A DNA stretch of 64,000 bases from Umezawaea endophytica (GTDB lineage Bacteria > Actinomycetota > Actinomycetes > Mycobacteriales > Pseudonocardiaceae), in NCBI RefSeq assembly GCF_025061645.1, contig NZ_JANYMP010000005.1:343050-407049 (forward strand), given 5' to 3'. The translations under genes were made by a program, and so were the position numbers. Shown here piece by piece: positions 34,773 to 45,600 of the stretch. The notes under the pieces are model-generated. The model was not told the origin of the DNA. It made no database searches and saw nothing but the letters and a program-made list of their open reading frames with translations. Position 1 is the stretch's first letter. Each line of letters opens with the position of its first letter.

Positions 34773-34793
34773 CTCAGCCTCCGTACGGCGATT

Positions 34794-34838
34794 TGCAACG
34801 TGGCAAACCCAGTGTGCAACGTGGCATGCCACGTTGCA
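34794..34838. promoter_or_regulatory. Triple LacI-type operator region
   Basis: TGCAACGTGGCA occurs at 34794-34805 and 34815-34826, and its reverse complement TGCCACGTTGCA at 34827-34838. The last two abut to give a perfect 24-bp palindrome (34815-34838). Each 12-mer is itself a near-palindrome centred on CG, as expected for a LacI-family dimer. Centres are 21 and 12 bp apart. The sites lie between the two divergent start codons and should control both genes. Confidence 0.75.
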
Positions 34839-34871
34839 AGGGTTATGCTCCAACGGACCGGGAGGAGCGGG

Positions 34872-35858
34872 ATGAACCCGAAGCTGCGGGACGTGGCCGA
34901 GCACGCCGGGGTGTCGGTGCGCACCGTCTCGAACGTGGTCAACGAGTTCCGCTACGTCGCGCCCGCGACCCGCGAACGGGTGCGGGCGAGCATCGAGGCC
35001 CTCGGCTACCGGCCGAACATGGCCGCCCGGACGCTGCGGCGCGGCCGGACCGGGCTGGTGGCGCTGGTGATCCCGGAGATCGACTCGCCGTACTACGCCG
35101 AACTCGCCGCGCGGACGGTGCGCGTCGCCGGGGCGCGGGGGCTGACGGTGCTCATCGACCAGACCGACGGCGACGCCGAGCGCGAGACCCACCTGCTGCA
35201 CGGCAGGCGCAGCCAGTTGGTCGACGGCGTCCTGTTCAGCCCGTGGGCGGTGGCCCCGGCGGAACTGGCCGCCCGCACCGACACCGTCCCGCTGGTGCTG
35301 CTCGGGGAGCACGACGGCACCGCGGGCGTCGACCACGTCGCGATCGACAACGTCACGGCCGCCCGTGAGGCCACCGAACACCTGCTGGCGCGCGGCAGGA
35401 GGCGGATCGCCGCGATGGGCATCCAGCCGCAGTCGCGGTACGCGACCACCCGCCAACGGCTCACCGGGTACCGGGCGGCGCTGGCCGGAGCGGGACTGCC
35501 CGCCGACCCGGACCTCGAGGTGGCGGTGCGGAGCCTGCACCGCGCCGACGGCCACGAGGCGATGCTGCGGCTGCTGGACTCGCCCCGGCCGCCGGACGCG
35601 GTGTTCTGCTTCACCGACGAGCTGGCGCTCGGTGCGCTGCGGGCGGCGGCCGATCGCGGCGTCGCGGTGCCGGAATCGCTGGCGCTGGTGGGCTTCGACG
35701 ACGTCGAGGACGGCCGGTTCAGCGTTCCGTCGCTCACGACGGTCGCCCCGGACAAGGACCGCATCGCCGAACTGGCCCTGGACCTCCTGGCCGACCAGTC
35801 GGCGGCCCCGCGCTCCATCACCGCCCCCCACCGGCTGGTGGTGCGCGAGACGAGTTGA
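34872..35858 (+). CDS. LacI family transcriptional regulator
   Basis: 328 residues from ATG 34872 with GGAGGAG upstream. The N-terminal LacI helix-turn-helix (LRDVAEHAGVSVRTVSNVVN) and hinge helix (NMAARTLRRGRTG) precede a periplasmic-binding-like ligand domain (LVIPEIDSPYYAELA, VDGVLFSPWAV, HVAIDNVTAAREAT, FCFTDELALGALRAA, VVGFDD-type VGFDDVEDG). It probably represses itself and the divergent dioxygenase gene through the triple site at 34794-34838. The inducer is unknown. Confidence 0.92.
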   Translation: MNPKLRDVAEHAGVSVRTVSNVVNEFRYVAPATRERVRASIEALGYRPNMAARTLRRGRTGLVALVIPEIDSPYYAELAARTVRVAGARGLTVLIDQTDGDAERETHLLHGRRSQLVDGVLFSPWAVAPAELAARTDTVPLVLLGEHDGTAGVDHVAIDNVTAAREATEHLLARGRRRIAAMGIQPQSRYATTRQRLTGYRAALAGAGLPADPDLEVAVRSLHRADGHEAMLRLLDSPRPPDAVFCFTDELALGALRAAADRGVAVPESLALVGFDDVEDGRFSVPSLTTVAPDKDRIAELALDLLADQSAAPRSITAPHRLVVRETS

Positions 35859-35864
35859 CCCGGT

Positions 35865-36083
35865 GACGCCCGCGGCGGTCCGGCGACCGACCGCAAACGC
35901 GTCCCACCCGCGCACCAGGTTCGTCACGCGGCCGAGCTACCGGACCCGATCCGCGCCAGGCCGTCGAGCACGACGCCCGCAGCGGTCCGTCTCGCGGCAA
36001 CCGACCGGAAACGCGTCCCACCCGCGCGCACCAGGCCCGTCACGCGGCCGAACTACCGGAACTCGGCCAGGCCGTCGAGCGCC
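35865..36083. repeat. Imperfect tandem duplication of about 107 bp
   Basis: Two adjacent copies (35865-35971 and 35972 to about 36083) share GACGCCCGC at the start, AAACGCGTCCCACCCGCGC in the middle, GTCACGCGGCCGA and CCAGGCCGTCGAGC at the end. Small indels and substitutions separate them. They lie between the convergent LacI gene and the end of the large minus-strand operon. No gene is evident; they may be remnants of duplicated coding ends. Confidence 0.65.
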
Positions 36084-36129
36084 GCGTCCGCGTCGGTCGG
36101 CAAGCGCTCGCGGGGACCCGGTGGTCCGG

Positions 36130-37923
36130 TCAGTCGGTCGGGATCGGCGTGCTGGTGAGCAGGTCGAAGACGAGACCGCTCGACCCCTCCCCCCGGCCTT
36201 CGCCCCGGTGGGCGGTCAACCAGACCACGGCCCGGCCGTCGCGCCAGCGGGTGCGGTTGTACGCGACGGACAGCCGGGTGCCCGCCTGCGGCACCTCCTC
36301 CTCGTTGACGAAGTACTGCTGCCCCCGGTCGAAACCCTCGCGCAGCAACGTGGTCCTCGGGCGGACGGGTTCGCCGTCGACCGCGCCGGGCATCGCCGCG
36401 CGCTGGAGCTGCACCTCGCGGTTGTCGCCGGGGACGCGCACGGGGATGAACGGGATCCAGTGCTCCGGGATGGTGTTCATCGCGGCGTAGGAGAGTGCGG
36501 CGCGCGGTGGGTCAGGGACGGGCGGCGTGGTCGTCCGGCGGCGGTAGGCCAGGACTTCCGCCGCCGCTTCGGCGCCCCGGTGCGGTTCGCCGGTGGGCAG
36601 GCGGACGGTCTGCTCGATGCCCCACACCAGGTTCGCGTTCTCGTCGCGGATCAGCAGGACCTCCTCCAGCGGCGGGCCGACGGCCACCTTCGGCACGCTC
36701 GGCGGGAGGAGCAGGTCGGTGTCCGCGGGCACGTCGTCGCTGCCGATGGTGTCGAGGGTGAACATCGACCAGCGCTGCCAGTCCTCGTCGGACCCGGCGC
36801 CCGCCGGGGTGATCCACTGCCGGTGGCCGAACACGTCGGTCACGACCAGGCCGCGGATCCTCGCGACGGTGCCCACCGGGAGGTCGCACGGCAACTGGTA
36901 CCAGTCGTTGCTGAACACCAGCGCGAACTCCAGGAACACCAGCCGCGCCAGGTCGGTGCTGTCCGGGCGGACGGCGGCGAAGTTGGTCTTCCCGTCCTCC
37001 AGCGCCCACCAGCGCGGCAGCGGCATCCCCGAGTAGCGGACCGGCGCCGGGAACACCGTGCGCGCCAGCGCGGGCTCCGGCGGTTTCGCGCCGCCGAGCG
37101 GCGGGCCGGGGTCCACGGAGAACGCGTGCCAGTCCAGCTCGCCGCCGGGGTACTCCCGCGCGGTCAGGGTCTTCTCCGCGCCGCCCGGCATCGACGCGGC
37201 CACCGAGAACCGGTGCTCCAGCCTGCGCGGGTCCCAGGTGGCGTCGCCGTCCGGGTCCGCCTGCGTGACACCGGTCGGCTGGTCGATCAGCCCGTCGAAC
37301 CAGGCGACGAGCCGCTTGCCCGCGTTGACCAGCGGGGTGTGGTGCAGCAGCCGGATGGTGTCGATGCCGTCGTCGGCCTCACCGCCGCCCTTCACGTGCA
37401 GGTACAGCTCGTAGCCGTCCATGCGGCGGCCCGCGACCGCCTGCATCGTGGCCCACACCGCCGGGTTGGCGCGCTGCGTGACATCAGCCGCCGTGGGCAG
37501 CTTGATCGGGTACTTCTTCGCGTACTGCTCCTCGTACTTGCGCACGTGGCCGAGCAGCCCCACCTGGTCCAGCAGCTTGAACCACCGGTGGCCGATCGCC
37601 AGCCGCAGGTCGAAGCCGATCTTCTCGGCGCCGTAGGCGAACGTGAGCCGCCGCCGTTCCGCGACCGTCTCCAGTGGACGGTTGGTCGGCAGGTCCTCCG
37701 GCGGGCCGCCGAACGGCCGGAACCGGGTGGGCCGCGACCGCGCGACCGAGTACGTGGCGGTCACCGGCGAACCGCCGTCGGTGCCGTGGAACTCGCCGAG
37801 CTGCCACTGCCGGGTGAGCAGCCACAGCGGGTCCCGGACCTCCGCGCGCAGGGCGCGGTCGAACTCGGTGGTCCGCGGACGGCCCGCGAGCTGGTTCAGC
37901 GCCTGGGCACCGGGATCGGTCAT
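36130..37923 (-). CDS. Large conserved-looking protein of unknown function, operon gene 6
   Basis: 597 residues. ATG 37923 lies in an ATGA overlap with the preceding gene. I cannot assign a function. The N-terminal third has a distinctive EVRDPLWLLTRQWQLGEFHG stretch, followed by TDGGSPVTATY; I remember similar strings in uncharacterised proteins of other bacteria but no role. The rest alternates beta-rich segments (FLEFALVFSNDWYQLPCDLP, ARIRGLVVTDVFGHRQWI) and loops rich in Pro and Gly. No signal peptide, membrane helix, or nucleotide-binding motif is visible. The C-terminal part (NEEEVPQAGTRLSVAYNRTR) is also beta-rich. It is the last gene of a six-gene operon. Confidence 0.7.
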   Translation of the reverse strand: MTDPGAQALNQLAGRPRTTEFDRALRAEVRDPLWLLTRQWQLGEFHGTDGGSPVTATYSVARSRPTRFRPFGGPPEDLPTNRPLETVAERRRLTFAYGAEKIGFDLRLAIGHRWFKLLDQVGLLGHVRKYEEQYAKKYPIKLPTAADVTQRANPAVWATMQAVAGRRMDGYELYLHVKGGGEADDGIDTIRLLHHTPLVNAGKRLVAWFDGLIDQPTGVTQADPDGDATWDPRRLEHRFSVAASMPGGAEKTLTAREYPGGELDWHAFSVDPGPPLGGAKPPEPALARTVFPAPVRYSGMPLPRWWALEDGKTNFAAVRPDSTDLARLVFLEFALVFSNDWYQLPCDLPVGTVARIRGLVVTDVFGHRQWITPAGAGSDEDWQRWSMFTLDTIGSDDVPADTDLLLPPSVPKVAVGPPLEEVLLIRDENANLVWGIEQTVRLPTGEPHRGAEAAAEVLAYRRRTTTPPVPDPPRAALSYAAMNTIPEHWIPFIPVRVPGDNREVQLQRAAMPGAVDGEPVRPRTTLLREGFDRGQQYFVNEEEVPQAGTRLSVAYNRTRWRDGRAVVWLTAHRGEGRGEGSSGLVFDLLTSTPIPTD

Positions 37924-40900
37924 CGGTCGTCCTCCCAGTACGCCGCGGGCAGCAGGTGCGCGAGCGCCGTCGCGGCGAGGTGCGCCGGTTCGACCGCGCG
38001 GGTCTTCGCCATCTCGAACGTCTCCGTGATCGCGTCGAGCAGGTCGGTCGTCGCCCACGCCCCGCCCGCCACCCGGACCGGCGGCACGACCAGGAGCATC
38101 GCCTGCGGCGGTTCGGAGTCCGGTCCGTTGTGGTGCACGGCGATCCCGGTGGTCTCGCGCTCGGCGGGGATCACCTCGGTCCACTCGTCCAGCAGGAGCC
38201 CGCACTGCCGGTCGTCGTCCAGGTTCGACGCGTAGTGCGCGGTGAACAGCAGCCGGTCCTCACCGAGCTGGTCGGGCAGGCCGGGGTCGTTCGCGAACTC
38301 CAGCCCGAGCCAGTGGTCGTGCTGCACGAAGGGAAACTGGACCGGCGACAGCTCGGGTTGGTCCCGGTCGAACCCGCCGGTGCCGAGCAGCCCGTCCGGC
38401 CCGAGCAGCGCGTCGGAGAGCACCACCACCCGCTCCCACAGCCCCGGCACCTCCCGCACCCGCGCCATCCCGTGCAGCCAGTCGTCGATCGGGAAGTCCC
38501 GCGCGGGCTTGAGGTGCTTGACGAGGTCACCGCTGTCGGCCCGACCCTTGCGCCACTGCTGCATGACCGGTCCGGGCGGAGTGAACTCGGGCACCACCAG
38601 GACGTCCTCGCCGAGCAGCGCCTTGAGCGCGTCGGTACCCGCGCGGACCCTGTCCGGTCCGGGAGGCGCCTGGTCGTACGACTGGAGCGCGGTGTTCGCC
38701 GCGGCGCGCCGCGAGGTCAGCTCGTCCGCGAGCTTTCCCGCGCGGGTCAGCAGTTCCGCGCCGAACGCCACGGCGCGGTCCTGGAACGGGGTCAGGTCGA
38801 GGCCCTGCGGGTCGAGGTCGGCGGCAGGCAGCTTCGCGGCGACGTCCTTGAGCAGGTCGCTCAGGGTCTTCCGGTTCGTCCCCGCGAGCTGCTTGAGCCC
38901 GTCGACGTTGTTGGCGACCGAGTTCCGCAGCGAACGGACCCGCGTGCGCATCTTCGACGGGGTGTCGTCCCGCGGCTTCGGCCTGGTTGTGAGCAGCCGC
39001 TCGGCCTTCTCCAGCAACTGGAACCGCTGCGCGTTCGGCGTCGAGTTCGGCAGGTTCTCGTACTGGTCGAGCAGCGCGTTCGCCGCGGCGAGGGCCACCG
39101 CCATCCGGGCCGCCAGCACCGCCACCGCCGCCAGCAGGTCGGCGAACACCCCGCGCCGCCACTGCGCCAGCTCACCCCAGCCACTGCGGACCAGGCCGAA
39201 CCCGCTCGCGGCCACCGCGAGCTTCGCGTACCGGGTCAGGAACGCGTCGATCCCGTTGAGGACGGCGGTCCGCTTCGGCGGCGCGCCGTCGGGGTAGAGC
39301 GGCCGGAGGTCGTCCAGGTAGTCGTCCACGTCGTCGGCCAGGTCGGTCATCGACCCCAGCACGGCGAGCGGTCGGTTCTTCGGCAGCGACACGGCGTCGT
39401 CGGCGGCGCGGTTGACGGCGGCGGAACCCGCGGCGGGCACGAGGTCGCTCTGGCGCAGCGGCCGGGAGGTGGTCAGGAGCGTGCGCACGGCCGCGACCAG
39501 TGGGGACACCTCGAAGAACGTGACCTTCTTGGCGACGCGGGTGGTGTACTCGATGTGCAGCTCGAAGTCCGGCCTGGGCTTCTCGTCGTCGATGACGACG
39601 CCGAGGATCCGGTCGTCCAGGTCGGTCATCGCGGCCTGGTCCGCCGGGCGCAGCGCCCACAGCAGGTCGATCGGCGCGAGACCGGTCTCCGCCTGGGTGA
39701 CCACGCGGCTGTGCGGGTCGCCGTCCTCGTCGTGCCAGGTGACCAGCGCGGCCACGTTCGACGGCTTCGGCAGCACCGACGGCAGCCAGTGGTGGACGGC
39801 GGGCTCGGCCTGCGCCCGCGGCGCGTCGTCGTCATCGGGGTCGAGGTCGGGGGTGAGCTTCAGCGCCAGCCGGTGCGTGAGGGTGGTCCCGCTGCGCGGG
39901 GTCTCCACCACCGACGGCGCGGGCGGGAGCCCTTCCTTGGCGTAGGCGTCGAGCGCCGCCGACGCGCGCTCGGTGTTGCCCTGCAACGCCTGGTGGGCTC
40001 CCTCGGCCACCGAGACGTCCGCGACCGCGTCCACGGCGTTGCGCAGCGCGTCGACCTCCGCCCGGAGGTGCGCGACCTGGGCAGCGCTCGCCGGTGGCAG
40101 GTCGGTGAACCCGAACGGGTAGTCGTCCGGGTGGCCGGTGCCCGGCGGCGCACCGTCCCGCAGCGCGTTGGCGTGCCGGAGCAGCGCCAGCCCGTCGACC
40201 ACGTTTCGGGCCTCGACCTGCTCGATGCTCGTCGGCGCCGCCGGGTCGTCCGGCGCGAGCGCGGTGTCGTCGATCTTGTTGGCGCGCAACGGGAACTTCA
40301 GCCGCAGCCCGGCGATGAACCGGTCCAGCCCGGCGTCGCGGTCGTGCAGCCCGCGCTCGAAGCGGTAGCCGAGCAGCGCCCCGAGCGACTGGCCCTGGCG
40401 CATCCCGTCCGCGATGGTCAGCGCGAGCCGGACGCGCTCCGAGCTGAGGTTCACCGCGAACGCGGTGGCCTTCACCGGATCGGCGTTCGCCAGGTAGCCC
40501 GCCCGCAGCACGGCGGCGGTGCGCGCGTGGGCGGGTGACGGGGTGTGGACGTACCCGGCGTTGCCCCGGTCGTGCGGGATCGGGGCGGTGCCGAACACCG
40601 GTGTGAGGTCGGCGGGCACGGTGACCAGGTCGACCGGGTCGGTGTTCCTGGTGACGTGCTCCAGCCATCCGTAGGCGCCGAGGTGCAGGCCCCGCACCGG
40701 TTGCCCGGTGCCGTCGGGGCCGTACCGCATCTCGGCCAGCCGCTCGGTGACCAGCCCGAGCCGCCACGCGTCCAACCGGTACGACACGCAGTCGAGGTGC
40801 TCGGCGAACACCCGCTCCAGCTTCGCGGTGGGCAGTCCGGCCAGGATGGTCAGCGCCTGGTCCAGTTCCGGCGACGGCGCCAGCAGGACCGCCTGCCGCG

Positions 40901-42686
40901 CGAGCAGGTACAGCAGCGCGGAAGGCGGCACGTCGTCGGCGAAGCCGTGCTCGCCGCTGACCGTGGCCGGGTCGCTCTCGGCGAGCCAGGTCAGGTAGTC
41001 GCGGCCGTCGGTCGTGTACGGCCGGATCAGCCGCTCCTCGGACAGCGGCCGGTCGTCGACCACGGGCGTGGCCAGCGGGTGCGCCGGGTCGCCAAGCAGG
41101 TGGTGCTCGACCGAGGTCGGGTGCAGCGCCAGGATGTCGAGCAGGGTCTGGTGCGGGTCGGGGCCCGGCTCGTCGAGGTCGGCGACGTGCGCGAGCGCGG
41201 CGCGCCACTGCTGCGCCGCCGTGCGCAGCGCCGCGTCGAGCGCGGCCCGGTGCGTCGCGGCGGCCGGGAAGGCGAGCCGGGAGAACACGGTCGTCGGCAG
41301 GATCCCGTAGGGCTGGCGGCCGAACTTCACCGCGGGCAGCGGACCCCGGCCGGACGCGTTGGCGAGGAAGAACGACCGGGTCTGCTCGGCCTGGCCGACG
41401 GTCAGCAGCGACGGCAGGAAGTAGCCCGTCGTGGCGGGCCACAGGGCGGTGTGCGCGGCCCGCGCGTCCCGTCGGTCGGTGCCCTCCGCGTTCGGCACGC
41501 CCGCCAGCACGGCCGGGTCGAGCCCGAGCAGTTCGGCGAACCACTGGCCGTCGGTCTTGGTGGTCCAGTCGGTCGCCGCGGCGGCGAAACCGGCGGCCGT
41601 GGACAGCGCCGCGTCCGCCTCGGCCGTCGGGTCCTGGCCCGCGGACCGCTCCTCGGAGTTGTTGGTGGGCGTGCCCTGCGGCAGCAGGCTGAACCCGGCC
41701 GGGCTGCGCGACTGGTCGGTGAGCAGGGCGCCGAACGCGGTCGCGGCCTGCGCCGGCGTCGCCTGTTCGCGCAGGCCGAGCACGACGAGCCGGTCGACGC
41801 CGTGGCGGAAGGAGTCCTGCAACGGGATCCGCAGGCCCACGCCCGCCGTGACGGCCTCGTCGAAGCTGGTCAGCCAGCGCAGCGCGGGCGGCACGACCAG
41901 CGCGCCGGTGGTCTCGTCGATCCTGAGCTGGGTCGCGGACGGCTCGTTCGGGTCGGGGCTCACCGCCAGCCCCTGGCGCACGGGCTGACCCGTCTTCGAG
42001 AACACGACGGCGCCGCCGACGTACCCGGTCGCGGTGAACCGGTCGGGCAGCAGCGCGGCGGTGGCGGCCACGGTCCAGGACTGCGGCGCGACCTGCTCCG
42101 CGGCCAGGGTCGGCAGCACGAGGAACGCCACCACGACGGCGTCACCGGGAGCGCTCGGCGCACCGTCCACACCGGACGGACGCCGGGCCTTGACCGCGGC
42201 GGCCCTGGTCTGGTTCTGGCCGACCGCGGCGAGCAGCGCGACCTCGGCGTTCCGCAGCTTCGCGCGATCACCGTGCGCGCGCCACACGGCCGTCCAGTAC
42301 TCGACCGTCGGCTGCCGGTCGTTGGCGGCGACCGGCTGCGGGCTCACGACCACGAGCACGGCGGTGCCCGCGGGCACGCCGAGCGGGCGGTCGGCCGGGT
42401 TCGCGGGCCGGCGGCTTTGCAGCAACCACCCGGCACGCCCGGCCGGGATCCGGGCGATCAGCTCGTGCCAGGCGGCCCGCTCCCCCACCGGCGAGCCGCC
42501 GGAGGCCCACAGCGCGGCCCAGTACGCGTCCAGCGCGGCGAGTTCGGCACGGGTCGGGCGCGGCTCCAGCTTGGTCACCGACCACTCGTCGGGGAACACG
42601 CGGACCAGCAGCTCGGTCTGGGTGAAGCGGGTCTCGACCCGCACCGGGCCCAGCAGCACCGGGAAGTCAAGGCTGAGCGGGGGCAT
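37920..42686 (-). CDS. Very large protein of unknown function, operon gene 5
   Basis: 1588 residues. ATG 42686 lies 20 nt inside the end of the previous gene, with GGAGA 8 nt upstream. The N-terminal block (LDFPVLLGPVRVETRFTQ, LLVRVFPDEWSVTKLEPRPT, then AYWAALWASGG) looks like a conserved domain that I associate with uncharacterised bacterial proteins. The middle (residues 480-900) is largely helical; residues 1150-1380 contain long heptad-like helices (VAVLAARMAVALAAANALLDQ) that could form coiled coils. The C-terminal 220 residues return to beta structure (VQFPFVQHDHWLGLEF). There is no signal peptide, P-loop, or known catalytic motif. It is probably a structural or scaffold part of the complex made by this operon. 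Confidence 0.7.
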   Translation of the reverse strand: MPPLSLDFPVLLGPVRVETRFTQTELLVRVFPDEWSVTKLEPRPTRAELAALDAYWAALWASGGSPVGERAAWHELIARIPAGRAGWLLQSRRPANPADRPLGVPAGTAVLVVVSPQPVAANDRQPTVEYWTAVWRAHGDRAKLRNAEVALLAAVGQNQTRAAAVKARRPSGVDGAPSAPGDAVVVAFLVLPTLAAEQVAPQSWTVAATAALLPDRFTATGYVGGAVVFSKTGQPVRQGLAVSPDPNEPSATQLRIDETTGALVVPPALRWLTSFDEAVTAGVGLRIPLQDSFRHGVDRLVVLGLREQATPAQAATAFGALLTDQSRSPAGFSLLPQGTPTNNSEERSAGQDPTAEADAALSTAAGFAAAATDWTTKTDGQWFAELLGLDPAVLAGVPNAEGTDRRDARAAHTALWPATTGYFLPSLLTVGQAEQTRSFFLANASGRGPLPAVKFGRQPYGILPTTVFSRLAFPAAATHRAALDAALRTAAQQWRAALAHVADLDEPGPDPHQTLLDILALHPTSVEHHLLGDPAHPLATPVVDDRPLSEERLIRPYTTDGRDYLTWLAESDPATVSGEHGFADDVPPSALLYLLARQAVLLAPSPELDQALTILAGLPTAKLERVFAEHLDCVSYRLDAWRLGLVTERLAEMRYGPDGTGQPVRGLHLGAYGWLEHVTRNTDPVDLVTVPADLTPVFGTAPIPHDRGNAGYVHTPSPAHARTAAVLRAGYLANADPVKATAFAVNLSSERVRLALTIADGMRQGQSLGALLGYRFERGLHDRDAGLDRFIAGLRLKFPLRANKIDDTALAPDDPAAPTSIEQVEARNVVDGLALLRHANALRDGAPPGTGHPDDYPFGFTDLPPASAAQVAHLRAEVDALRNAVDAVADVSVAEGAHQALQGNTERASAALDAYAKEGLPPAPSVVETPRSGTTLTHRLALKLTPDLDPDDDDAPRAQAEPAVHHWLPSVLPKPSNVAALVTWHDEDGDPHSRVVTQAETGLAPIDLLWALRPADQAAMTDLDDRILGVVIDDEKPRPDFELHIEYTTRVAKKVTFFEVSPLVAAVRTLLTTSRPLRQSDLVPAAGSAAVNRAADDAVSLPKNRPLAVLGSMTDLADDVDDYLDDLRPLYPDGAPPKRTAVLNGIDAFLTRYAKLAVAASGFGLVRSGWGELAQWRRGVFADLLAAVAVLAARMAVALAAANALLDQYENLPNSTPNAQRFQLLEKAERLLTTRPKPRDDTPSKMRTRVRSLRNSVANNVDGLKQLAGTNRKTLSDLLKDVAAKLPAADLDPQGLDLTPFQDRAVAFGAELLTRAGKLADELTSRRAAANTALQSYDQAPPGPDRVRAGTDALKALLGEDVLVVPEFTPPGPVMQQWRKGRADSGDLVKHLKPARDFPIDDWLHGMARVREVPGLWERVVVLSDALLGPDGLLGTGGFDRDQPELSPVQFPFVQHDHWLGLEFANDPGLPDQLGEDRLLFTAHYASNLDDDRQCGLLLDEWTEVIPAERETTGIAVHHNGPDSEPPQAMLLVVPPVRVAGGAWATTDLLDAITETFEMAKTRAVEPAHLAATALAHLLPAAYWEDDR

Positions 42687-45600
42687 CCGGCACCATCTCC
42701 TGTGCGTGGACGGCGACCAGTACCGGGGCCTGGAAGAGGATGTAGGCGGCGTCCGCGGCGCTGACGTCCGGCGCCCACGCCGTGACCTGCACGTCGTCGG
42801 CGCGCTGCTCGTCCTTCTCCTGGTCGTCCTCGTCGTGGTTGAACGGGTCGAGCGAGACGGTGACACCGCCGTCGAAGCGGATGAAGCCGTGCCCGGCCGG
42901 GTCGACCCGGCCCCAGGACAGGTCGTTCCACACCTCGACCGGCGTCGGCCCGCCCGGCTGGTCCTCGTCGAGCCCGAACCTCGGGTCGCCGGGGCGTTCC
43001 TTCAGCACGAAGAACCAGCCGAGGTCGCCGCCCGTGCCGCGGGCGGTGTCGGCGTCCAGGTCGAAGCCGAGCAGGTAGATGTCCGGATCGGCCTTGGCCT
43101 CGTAGATGGGCAGCCGGACGAGCCTCCTCGGCGGGTCCTCGCCCGGTGGCAGCGCGGCGAGCGTCCGCTCACCGCTCTTGTCCGGCACGCCGGGCTGCCC
43201 CTTCTTGTCGGGCCACTCGGCCTTGTGCGCGTACACCGCCGCGGTCGGGTACTTGCGCAGCAGCTCGCCCCGGATCACCAGCACGAGCGTGACGGCGGGC
43301 GGCGGATCACCGGGTTTCGGCCTGGGGTTGGGGTTCTCGCCGAGCCGGGCGGCGGTGCCCCACTCGTGCAGCGGCGGGATGTCGTAGAGGCGTTCACGCC
43401 GCTGGTCCGCCGTCTCGTCCGGCCGGGCCGGTGCCGTGCGCGGGTCCCAGAACTGGCGGAACGGCGTGCCGCGCTGGTCGGTCGGGTAGTCCCGCCAGAG
43501 CAGCTCGCGGGCCATCTCGTGGTTGAGGCCGACCAGGTAGGACTCGATGAACCTGGCGTTGGGCTCCAGCAGGGTGATCGAGTTCGGCGGGAGCAGCCCG
43601 AGGTTGGGCACGAAGGTGTCCGTCGACATCTTCAGCAGCTCGGTGTACATCGGCACGTCGAACCTCGGGTAGGCCATCACCTCGGTCAGCTCGCCGCCCT
43701 TGGGCGCCAGCCGCGCGGGCAGGTCGACCGCCGCGACGATGTCGTCGAAGACCGTCGTGTTCGCGTCGAGACCGGTGACGACGACGGCGGTGGTGCTCGC
43801 GACGTCGAGCCGCGGCCGGTCGTCGGCGACGGCCGTGGTGCGCGGCGCCATCCTGCCGGGCACGACGAGTCCCGGCGGTGGCTCCAGTGGTGGGGCGGCG
43901 GCGACCTGCCGTTCGTCGATGCGGGCGACGAGCGTGTCCAGCGAGGTGCCCAGCGTCCTCATCAGCCTGCTGCCCGGCCGGGTGAGGCGGCGCATCGTGG
44001 GTGACACCGGGGCCGTCGCGACCCGGCTCCGCGACACCTTGAAGCCGACGGCGAACACCTCGCCGGACGCCGCCGAGGCCGTGGCGGCGGGACGGTCGAG
44101 CACCTTGGGGTGGGCGGGCGCGGTGATCGTCAGCGCCCGGCCGGACGGCAGCGGCTCCGCGTCGGCGACCTGCGCGGGACCGGTCCGGGGCTCGATGTGC
44201 TTGCCGTGCAGGACGTCGCCGACCTCCCTGGCGAGCTGGGCGGTCCTGATCCACGCGTTCGCCCGCCGCGTCTCGCCGAGCTGCTCCCAAGCGGCGGCCA
44301 TCAGCTCCTCCTGCCGCGCCTGGACCACCTTGGTGCCGAAGTGCGCGGCGATCCGGAAGCGCGGGTCGAGGTTGAGCCGGTGCACCCAGTTCCGGACCTC
44401 GGCGTCGGGCAGCGGCGTGCCCTCCGGTGTGCTCAGCAGCTTCGGCGTGAGCGCGTGCCACCGCCCGTACAGCGGCGGGGTGATCACCGGGTCGACCTCG
44501 CCCGCGAGGTCGGGTATCTGGGGCACCAGCGCGGTGTTGGCGGAGGCGGCCGTCTGGTGCTGGTAGGCCTCGGCGAGGTTGATCAGCCCGGCCAGCGCGC
44601 GCTGCCACTGGTTGGGGTACGGCGGGGCGGGCGGGTTCTGCGTCCCGTAGTAGTTGTCCCAGTCCTCGAACTGATCGATGACCTTGTCGGAGTCGGGGAG
44701 CTGGAGCGCTCCGCCGAGCCGCAGGACACCGTTCGGCTGCGTGGGTGTGGTGAGGCCGGGGAGGCCGAAACCGGGTGAGCGGTGCGCGTCCACGTCGCGT
44801 CGGCCCACCGGCTCCTTCGCCTCGACGGGCTTCAACAGCCGCACCAGGAACTCGAAGTCGCCCGCCGGGCTCGTGGTGAACTGCCAGCGGTGGTAGACCG
44901 GCAGCCTGCCGGGCGCGGGCACGCCCGAGACGCCCCAGCTCGGGGTGGTCGCCGCGATCTGCCCCGGCTCGATGCCGAGCCCGGCCCGCCTGCCGGTCTC
45001 GAACGCGGGCACCACGAACGCGTGGTAGGTGGTGGTGGGCTTGAGGTGCCGGGGGCACAGCAGCCGCGAGCAGGCGCTGTCCGGCGCGTCCCGCAGCACG
45101 GTGGCGAGGGTCGACAGCACTCCCCCCATGCCGCCGGGGGTCGCGTCGTCCACGTCGAGCCTGCCCGCCAGCGAACCGTTGACGTGGACGTGCGCGAACG
45201 CGCCCAGCTCCCCCGCGGGCGGCAACGCGTTCGGGGCCGTGACGGTGATGAACGGCAGCGGCCCGCCGCCCACCTCGCCCTCCTCGAACTCCGCGGGCCC
45301 CGCCCCGTCACCTGCGGCGAGCACGATCAGCGCGAGCCACGGGGCGAGCCGCCGGGTGGCGGCGTTCGGCGCGGCCGGGCTGTAGCGCCAGGCGAAGTCC
45401 TCCTCGTAGAACTCGACGTGCGCCAGGTAGTTCGGCTCGAAGTTGGTGGTGAACGGCGGCGGCTCCATCCGCGAGACGACCCTGGGGTCGATCCCGACGA
45501 CGTCGCCGGGGCCGTAGAGCTGCACCGGCTGTTCGACCAGCTTGTGCGGCGCCGGGCCCGTGCCCAGCGCGTCCCCGTTCAGCTCCAGCCGGACCTGGAC

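Noticed and set aside
37956-42764. Long plus-strand frames opposite the 1588-residue gene
   Set aside because: Low-complexity Arg/Val/Gly/Gln translations without motifs; the minus-strand frame has natural composition and coupled starts.
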